A DNA stretch of 32,645 bases from ZC4RG17 sp035304485 (lineage in GTDB: Bacteria > Actinomycetota > Acidimicrobiia > Spongiisociales > ZC4RG35), in the NCBI GenBank assembly GCA_035304485.1, contig DATGPZ010000192.1, positions 1 to 32,645 of the forward strand, read 5' to 3'. Shown piece by piece: positions 30,099-32,645 of this stretch. A model generated the notes under the pieces. It was not told the origin of the DNA, did no database searches, and was given only the letters and a program-made list of their open reading frames with translations. The position numbers and the translations under genes were made by a program. Positions within the stretch are counted from its first letter, which is position 1; every line of letters starts with the position of its first letter.

Positions 30099-31055
30099 AT
30101 GCCCGAGTTCGAAGAGATCCGCCGCCTGGCCGCTCATCAGCACGGTCTCGTGAGCCGAGCTCAGACCCGCCAGGTCGGCTTTGGGCGGGAGGCGCTCGCT
30201 CGAAAGGTCCGTGACGGTTATCTCACCTGGGTTACGCCCCGGGTCCTCCGAATCGGCGGAGCCGCCACATCGCCGTGGCAATCGGCGATGGCAGGCGTGC
30301 TCGACATCGGCTACGGCGCGGTGGCGTCCCATCTCACCGCAGCGGCCCTGTGGGGAGTGCCCCACGTCCCGGCGGAGCCGGTCGACGTGTCGGTCGTTCG
30401 CTATGTCCGACGGAAGCAGTCTCCGGTACGCCTGCACCATCTGACCGTGATACCGCACGACCAGGTGGCGATGCTCCACGACGTCCCCGTGACCGCGCCA
30501 CCGTTCACGGTGCTGCTGATAGCGGGCAAGTTCGGAGCACGGCGGGCGGCGCAGGTGTTCGACCACTTCCTCGGGTCGGGGGACACCACGGTCACCGAGA
30601 CGTCGGCCGTTGTCGAATCTCTCGCCCAACATGGCCGCAACGGGATCAATATCGTGCGCAAGCTCGTCCGCGATCGTTCCGATGGGCGTCCACCGGCCGA
30701 GAGCAACAACGAGCGTCGTGTCGAGCACCTGGCCAAGAAGGCGGGTGTGTCGACCCTCCGTAGACAGGTGGACGTCGGTGATCCGCGCTGGATCGGTCGG
30801 GTCGACTTCGAGGACGCCGAGCTCCCATTCGTGGTCGAGGTGCAGAGCCAGCGATACCACTCGTCGTGGGCCAACCGACGCGCCGACGCTGAGCGGATCG
30901 AGAACCTGAGAGCGGCCGGCTACACCGTCGTCGTGGTCTGGGACTACGAGATCTGGAACGAGCCGGACGTGGTGATGGACCGGATCGCGCGAGGGCGGGC
31001 CGAGGCGGCTCGTCGCGTGGGCCAGGTGGCTTCTCCCTACAAGAACGTCGTGTGA
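30099..31055 (+). CDS. AbiEi-like wHTH / DUF559-type PD-(D/E)XK endonuclease-like protein, flanked by inverted R1 repeats
   Basis: This is a 318-residue protein. The N-terminus (about 1-90) resembles the wHTH part of AbiEi-family regulators: EIRRLAAHQHGLVSRAQTR, ALARKVRDGYLTWVTPRVLR. The C-terminus (about 230-300) has the DUF559/Vsr-like nuclease pattern RVDF (Asp 236), VVEVQSQRYH (Glu 247, Gln 249, His 254), then RRADAERIENLRAAGYTVVV and VWDYEI. The canonical Lys is Gln. No toxin partner gene is adjacent. The stop codon (31053-31055) lies in the loop of repeat copy 4, so the last residues (KNVV) are encoded by the repeat. ATG 30099 has GGAGG very close upstream. Confidence 0.78.
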   Translation: MPEFEEIRRLAAHQHGLVSRAQTRQVGFGREALARKVRDGYLTWVTPRVLRIGGAATSPWQSAMAGVLDIGYGAVASHLTAAALWGVPHVPAEPVDVSVVRYVRRKQSPVRLHHLTVIPHDQVAMLHDVPVTAPPFTVLLIAGKFGARRAAQVFDHFLGSGDTTVTETSAVVESLAQHGRNGINIVRKLVRDRSDGRPPAESNNERRVEHLAKKAGVSTLRRQVDVGDPRWIGRVDFEDAELPFVVEVQSQRYHSSWANRRADAERIENLRAAGYTVVVVWDYEIWNEPDVVMDRIARGRAEAARRVGQVASPYKNVV

Positions 31056-31082
31056 GACACGACGTTCTGCTGATAAAAAGCC
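31042..31082 (-). repeat. Hairpin repeat family R1, copy 4
   Basis: AGAACGTCGTG (31042-31052), loop TGAGA, CACGACGTTCT (31058-31068), then GCTGATAAAAAGCC (31069-31082). One A-T pair of the stem is G-C here on both sides, a compensatory change. In family orientation the loop reads TCTCA, the reverse of the CGAGA seen in copies 1 and 2. It contains the nuclease stop codon. Confidence 0.87.
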
Positions 31083-31122
31083 TTTCCAGCCGGACGGCGA
31101 GGGAGGGGGTACAGTGCCTCGA

Positions 31123-32427
31123 ATGGCCGACGACTCCATCCGACCGGATCGGCTGGGGTGGGAGACCCTCGCTCTCCACGCCGGTGTCCGGCCCGATCCG
31201 TCCACGGGTGCGTCGAACGTGCCGATCTATCTGTCGTCGTCCTTCGTGTTCCCGGACTCGGACCACGCCGCCGCCCTGTTCAATCTCGAGCTGCCCGGGC
31301 ATATCTATTCACGCATCTCCAATCCGACGGTCAGCGCGTTCGAGGAGCGGATGGCCGCCCTCGAAGCTGGAGTGGCCGGTGTAGCCACCGCCTCGGGACA
31401 GGCAGCACTGGTACTGATCGCCACCACCTTGGGCGCCGCGGGCGCCCATGTCGTCTCGTCGTCGGCCCTCTATGGCGGTTCCATCAACTTCCTTCGCCAC
31501 ACCCTTCCTCGCTTCGGGATGGAGACGACCTTCGTCGATGTCGGGGATCATGCGGCGATCGAGAACGCAATCCGCCCCGAGACCAGATTCGTTCTCGTCG
31601 AGACGATCGGGAACCCGGCCATGTCCCTCGCGAATCTGCCCGCCCTCGCAGAGATCGCGCACCAGGCCGGAGTTCCGCTGGTCGTCGACAACACGTTCGC
31701 TTCTCCGAGCTTGTGTCGTCCCGCCGAATGGGGAGCCGACATCGTGTTCCACTCGGCCACCAAGTACATCTCGGGCCACGGCTCGGTGATCGGCGGTGTG
31801 GTGGTCGATTCCGGGACGTTCGACTGGGTCGGCTCGGGACGATTCCCGACTCTCACGGAGCCGTATGCGCCCTACGGCGGGATCGTGTTCGCTGATCACT
31901 TCGGTCCCGGGGCCTTCGCTGCCCTGGCGCGGGCCGAAGGTGTCCGAGATTTCGGTGCGTGCATGGACCCGGGAGTCGCCTACCGCCTGCTGGAAGGCCT
32001 CGAGACACTGCCCCTGAGGATGCGTCGACACTCCGAGTCGGCCACTCGAATCGCCCGTCACCTGGAGGACGCCCCTGGCGTCGGAAGCGTCTTCTATCCG
32101 GGCCTTCCCAGCCACCCGGACCACGACCTCGCACGCCTGATGCTCCCGAGTGGCGCAGGGGGAATCTTGGCGTTCACGCTGGAGGGTGGTCGGGAGGCAG
32201 GCCGGCGGTTCATCGAGAGTCTTCGGCTCTTCAGCCACCTCGCCAACGTGGGTGACAGCCGTTCTCTCGTGATCCATCCTGCCAGCACCACTCACTCTCA
32301 ACTCGACGAAGAGGCGCTGGAGGCAGCTGGAATCGACGAAGGCTCGATCCGAATGTCGGTCGGTCTGGAAGATCCCGAGGACCTGATCGCCGACATCGAC
32401 CGCGGCCTGCGGGCAGCGACTAGATGA
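31123..32427 (+). CDS. metY: O-acetylhomoserine sulfhydrylase (MetY-like), PLP-dependent
   Basis: This 434-residue Cys/Met-metabolism PLP enzyme combines O-acetyl-L-homoserine with sulfide to give homocysteine. Motifs are WETLALHAGVRPDPSTGASN, HIYSRISNPTVSAFEERMAA, the PLP-stacking SSALYGGSINF, DNTFASP (Asp 189) and the Schiff-base Lys 214 in HSATKYISGHG. The length and the VFPDSDHAAALF segment favour MetY over cystathionine gamma-synthase. ATG 31123 is preceded by TACAGT (31110-31115) at 7 nt, a leaderless start; an in-frame GTG at 31114 lies inside that box. No SAM riboswitch fits in the 40-bp gap after repeat copy 4. The stop overlaps the next start (ATGA). Confidence 0.9.
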   Translation: MADDSIRPDRLGWETLALHAGVRPDPSTGASNVPIYLSSSFVFPDSDHAAALFNLELPGHIYSRISNPTVSAFEERMAALEAGVAGVATASGQAALVLIATTLGAAGAHVVSSSALYGGSINFLRHTLPRFGMETTFVDVGDHAAIENAIRPETRFVLVETIGNPAMSLANLPALAEIAHQAGVPLVVDNTFASPSLCRPAEWGADIVFHSATKYISGHGSVIGGVVVDSGTFDWVGSGRFPTLTEPYAPYGGIVFADHFGPGAFAALARAEGVRDFGACMDPGVAYRLLEGLETLPLRMRRHSESATRIARHLEDAPGVGSVFYPGLPSHPDHDLARLMLPSGAGGILAFTLEGGREAGRRFIESLRLFSHLANVGDSRSLVIHPASTTHSQLDEEALEAAGIDEGSIRMSVGLEDPEDLIADIDRGLRAATR

Positions 32428-32645
32428 GCGTCCACGTATACGAGGGAGGCGACCGATCCGGCCGCCCGATGGTGTTCATCCATGGGGCGGGCATGGATCA
32501 CACGGTGTGGCGCTTCCAGACCCGGTGGCTGGCTTCGCGCGGCTTCTGGGTTCTGGCGCCCGACCTCCCTGGTCACGGGCGGAGCGGCGGCCCCGCCCTG
32601 GACTCCATCGAGGCCTGCGCCCAATGGGTGGATGACTTCCTCACT
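32424..32645 (+). CDS. Alpha/beta-hydrolase, N-terminal part (truncated by window edge)
   Basis: Seventy-four codons are visible from ATG 32424, which overlaps the metY stop as ATGA. The peptide has the alpha/beta-hydrolase start: MVFIHGAGMDHTVW with the oxyanion HGAG, then WVLAPDLPGHGRSGG. The nucleophile elbow lies beyond the window. Coupling to metY raises the possibility of a role in methionine or homoserine ester metabolism, but the short N-terminus looks like a general esterase or haloperoxidase-type hydrolase, not typical MetX. Confidence 0.82.
   Translation, partial: MSVHVYEGGDRSGRPMVFIHGAGMDHTVWRFQTRWLASRGFWVLAPDLPGHGRSGGPALDSIEACAQWVDDFLT

Noticed and set aside
30099..31055. Type IV toxin-antitoxin system based on the AbiEi-like N-terminus.
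   Set aside because: No AbiEii-type nucleotidyltransferase toxin gene is adjacent, and the C-terminus looks like a nuclease, so a toxin-antitoxin call is not supported.
29988..31082. Classical transposon with target-site duplication.
   Set aside because: The bases just outside the two repeat copies do not form a clear direct duplication, so only a repeat-flanked gene is claimed.
31083..31122. SAM-type riboswitch before metY.
   Set aside because: Only 40 bp remain between repeat copy 4 and the start codon, and the transcript appears leaderless.
1..32645. tRNA genes, rRNA, CRISPR arrays and classical insertion sequences.
   Set aside because: No cloverleaf-like segment, regularly spaced repeats or transposase ORF was found on reading both strands.

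Overview
The window is high-GC, densely packed DNA with genes on both strands and no rRNA, tRNA, phage or CRISPR locus. Gene content suggests an actinomycetote, possibly of the class Acidimicrobiia. This is inference: there are short RsbW-type kinases, three luciferase-like flavin or F420 oxidoreductases, an acyl-ACP desaturase, lipoproteins with long Thr/Pro linkers, SLH-type repeats with Cys pairs, and many apparently leaderless genes (TANNNT about 6-8 nt before the start codon). No phylogenetic marker is present to fix the class.

Layout. 1-3.7 kb: a truncated ArsR-type regulator divergent from a DoxX-like membrane protein, then a metal-efflux operon on the minus strand (separate HMA metal-binding protein, P1B-type ATPase, Crp/Fnr regulator). 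3.8-7.1 kb: PurU, an MmcQ/HhH protein and a secreted SLH-RCC1 protein. 7.1-10.6 kb: a guanidine-III-like riboswitch with a Gdx/SugE exporter, a partner-switch kinase and two LLM oxidoreductases. 10.6-16.4 kb: a cysteine-free peroxiredoxin-like protein, an XRE-cupin regulator, PlsC, a GNAT, ThiI, small lipoproteins and an ACT-domain protein. 16.6-19.1 kb: a STAS/RsbW-like pair, two lipoproteins and a GNAT. 19.1-23.7 kb: a self-contained TPP aptamer RNA facing the 3' end of an APC permease, then a GyrI-like protein, a GNAT, an LLM oxidoreductase and a HAD phosphatase. 23.7-28.9 kb: a VOC protein, an L,D-transpeptidase lipoprotein, an endonuclease IV-like/LigD-polymerase fusion followed by a sirtuin, and an acyl-ACP desaturase. 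29-32.6 kb: a divergent HisA-like protein, a DUF559-type endonuclease gene bracketed by inverted copies of a hairpin repeat, MetY and the start of an alpha/beta hydrolase.

Three points stand out. First, the TPP riboswitch at 19159-19292 has its own promoter. Its outer stem is also the stem of an intrinsic terminator, and no sense gene follows; instead it points at the 3' end of a permease gene. Second, one 600-residue ORF joins an endonuclease IV-type TIM barrel, with eight of nine metal ligands, to a complete LigD-type primase-polymerase domain; a sirtuin gene follows 11 nt later. Third, a dispersed hairpin repeat occurs four times. Two inverted copies flank a nuclease gene whose stop codon lies inside one hairpin, an arrangement that recalls REP/RAYT elements but with a different nuclease family.
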